Source of the DNA: Pseudomonadota bacterium
GTDB lineage: Bacteria > Pseudomonadota > Gammaproteobacteria > Burkholderiales > Burkholderiaceae_C
Reading direction: 5' to 3'
Length of the DNA stretch: 64,000 nt
Assembly: GCA_018241405.1 (NCBI GenBank)
Contig: JAFEDY010000019.1
Span: forward strand, 1,709-65,708
Position numbers and translations under genes: made by a program. The notes beneath the pieces were generated by a model that did not search any database, was not told the origin of the DNA, and saw only the letters and a list, made by a program, of their open reading frames with translations. This document shows positions 62,658 to 64,000 of the stretch, one piece after another (within the stretch, counting starts at the first letter, position 1; each line of letters opens with the position of its first letter).

Positions 62658-62840
62658 ATGGCTGTTCAGCAAAACAAGAAGTCCCCCTCCAAGCGCGGCA
62701 TGCACCGTTCGCACAACGCCCTGACGGTGCCCGGCATTGCCGTCGAGCCCACCACCGGCGAAACCCATATGCGCCACCACATCAGCCCCAACGGTTTCTA
62801 CCGTGGCCGCCAGGTGCTGAAGAACAAGTCCGAAGCCTGA
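62658..62840 (+). CDS. rpmF: 50S ribosomal protein L32
   Basis: 60-residue ribosomal protein: [20 protein letters not shown] at the N-terminus and [15 protein letters not shown] near the end, both invariant L32 features. No CxxC pairs are present, so it is the zinc-free form. TAGGAG lies at a proper distance before the ATG. Its neighbours yceD and plsX are the expected ones. Confidence 0.98.
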   Translation: MAVQQNKKSPSKRGMHRSHNALTVPGIAVEPTTGETHMRHHISPNGFYRGRQVLKNKSEA

Positions 62841-62860
62841 TCCAGGCTGCCCAACAACGG

Positions 62861-62902
62861 GCCCGTTGCTACACATGAGGTAGCGCGGGCCTTTGTTGTT
62901 TT
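62861..62902 (+). terminator. Hairpin with T-rich tail after rpmF
   Basis: GCCCG-TT-GCTAC (62861-62872) pairs with GTAGC-G-CGGGC (62880-62890), and CTTTGTTGTTTT follows. It can end part of the rpmF transcript or attenuate reading into plsX, whose start is 49 nt further on. Confidence 0.65.
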
Positions 62903-62950
62903 GGCGTGCTGGAATGACAATCAACTTCCTGACGGACCGACTACCCGCCG

Positions 62951-63982
62951 ATGATCACACTGGCTGTTGACTGTATGGGGGGCGACCATGGCCCCGGTGT
63001 CACGCTTCCCGCGTGCCGCCAGTTTCTAGAGCATCACCCCGAGGCACGCCTGCTATTGGTGGGTCAGCCTGCCAGCCTGCAGGCGTTCACGCATGAGCGC
63101 GCCATGGTGGTGGCGGCCTCCGAGGTCGTCACCATGGACGACCCTGTAGAGGTGGCGCTGCGGCGCAAGAAGGATTCCTCCATGCGCGTGGCCATTCAGC
63201 AGGTCAAGGATGGTGCGGCGCAGGCGGCGGTGTCGGCCGGCAACACCGGTGCGCTGATGGCGATTGCGCGTTACCTGCTCAAGACGCTGGACGGCATAGA
63301 CCGCCCGGCCATCGCCTTTGGTCTTCCCAATGCCAAAGGGACGGACACCACCATGCTGGATCTGGGCGCCAACGTGGACTGCACGGCCGAGCATCTGCTG
63401 CAGTTTGCCGTGATGGGCTCGGCCCTGGTGTCCGCTCTCAAGAACCAGGACGCACCCAGCGTGGGTTTGCTCAATATTGGCGAAGAGCTCATCAAAGGCA
63501 GCGAAGTCATTAAAAAGTCCGGAGAATTGCTGCGTTCTGCGGCTAACTGCGGTGATTTGAATTTTTACGGCAATGTCGAGGGCAACGACATCTTCAAGGG
63601 TACTGTGGATATCGTGGTCTGCGATGGCTTCGTGGGCAATGTGACACTCAAGGCCAGCGAGGGGGTGGCGGCGATGATTGTCGGCGGGCTCAAGCAGGAG
63701 TTCTCGCGCAACATCTTCACTAAGCTGGCGGCCGTGATTGCCTATCCCGTACTGTCTGCGCTGATGCGGCGCATGGATCATCGGCGCTACAACGGCGCCG
63801 CCCTGCTCGGCCTGCGCGGCCTGGTGTTCAAGAGCCATGGCTCGGCCGATGCGCTGGCCTTCGAACAGGCCCTGAACCGGGCGTATGATGCGGCCCGCAA
63901 CAACCTGCTCGACCGCGTCCGGGCGCGGGTTGCGCATGCGGCGCCCCTGCTGGCCGCCGCAGGCGCCCAGCCTGCACCCTGA
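62951..63982 (+). CDS. plsX: Phosphate acyltransferase PlsX
   Basis: 343-residue peripheral membrane enzyme making acyl-phosphate from acyl-ACP for phosphatidate synthesis. Signatures: [49 protein letters not shown] and [16 protein letters not shown]. The chain is complete and ends 18 nt before the window does; fabH is the expected next gene. Confidence 0.98.
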   Translation: MITLAVDCMGGDHGPGVTLPACRQFLEHHPEARLLLVGQPASLQAFTHERAMVVAASEVVTMDDPVEVALRRKKDSSMRVAIQQVKDGAAQAAVSAGNTGALMAIARYLLKTLDGIDRPAIAFGLPNAKGTDTTMLDLGANVDCTAEHLLQFAVMGSALVSALKNQDAPSVGLLNIGEELIKGSEVIKKSGELLRSAANCGDLNFYGNVEGNDIFKGTVDIVVCDGFVGNVTLKASEGVAAMIVGGLKQEFSRNIFTKLAAVIAYPVLSALMRRMDHRRYNGAALLGLRGLVFKSHGSADALAFEQALNRAYDAARNNLLDRVRARVAHAAPLLAAAGAQPAP

Positions 63983-64000
63983 CCGGCCGTGGCCCTTCCA

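Overview
The window is gene-dense, high-GC bacterial chromosome, most likely from a member of the Comamonadaceae (Betaproteobacteria; Acidovorax/Alicycliphilus/Diaphorobacter-like). Pointers to this are the rne-rluC...maf-yceD-rpmF-plsX gene order, an argH gene divergent from an AlgZ/AlgR-type two-component pair, a Bug-family binding protein, DUF3079 and BPSS1780-family proteins, and at least seven copies of a short dispersed repeat (core roughly ATAGCTGCCAGCGC...GGCGCTGGAGCC) that I associate with this family. No rRNA, tRNA, CRISPR array, transposase or integrase was recognised.

Layout. 1-10.2 kb: 3' part of uvrD, a membrane diguanylate cyclase with a solute-binding sensor, a BPSS1780 membrane protein, thrB, two small exported proteins, polA, azlCD. 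10.2-17 kb: an orphan molybdopterin hydroxylase large subunit, a ZIP metal transporter behind a terminator-bearing leader, and algR/algZ divergent from argH. 17-25 kb: a Bug binding protein, a giant alpha-2-macroglobulin with an intact CLEQ thioester motif, and a metallophosphoesterase.

25.2-30.5 kb: a tightly packed three-gene cassette of patatin-like phospholipase, a 982-residue protein ending in a CHAT (caspase-like) protease domain, and a metallo-beta-lactamase-fold hydrolase. This is the best candidate for an undescribed conflict or immune system: a protease, a membrane-damaging lipase and an MBL enzyme, the last two genes overlapping by 4 bp, with no metabolic context.

30.7-38.8 kb: an FtrA-type AraC regulator divergent from a DUF3088 gene; a sulfur amino-acid operon (metC-like lyase, a complete polar amino-acid ABC transporter, D-cysteine desulfhydrase); a DUF3079 protein; and a two-domain methylglyoxal synthase behind an FNR-like site. 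38.8-50 kb: pbpC (the usual partner of the alpha-2-macroglobulin, here about 15 kb away), two GSTs, a 2-hydroxy-acid dehydrogenase, an exported ferritin-like protein with cytochrome c, a DMT transporter, dinB, queF, a 2OG-Fe(II) oxygenase and yaaA. 50-64 kb: rne divergent from rluC, HAD phosphatase, Rieske protein and S49 peptidase; then an SNF2 helicase/SWIM pair that appears inserted in the conserved locus; then an RsmI-like methyltransferase, maf, yceD, rpmF and plsX leading toward fatty-acid synthesis.

All calls rest on reading motifs and gene order; no database search was possible. Many long opposite-strand reading frames are high-GC shadows and were left out.
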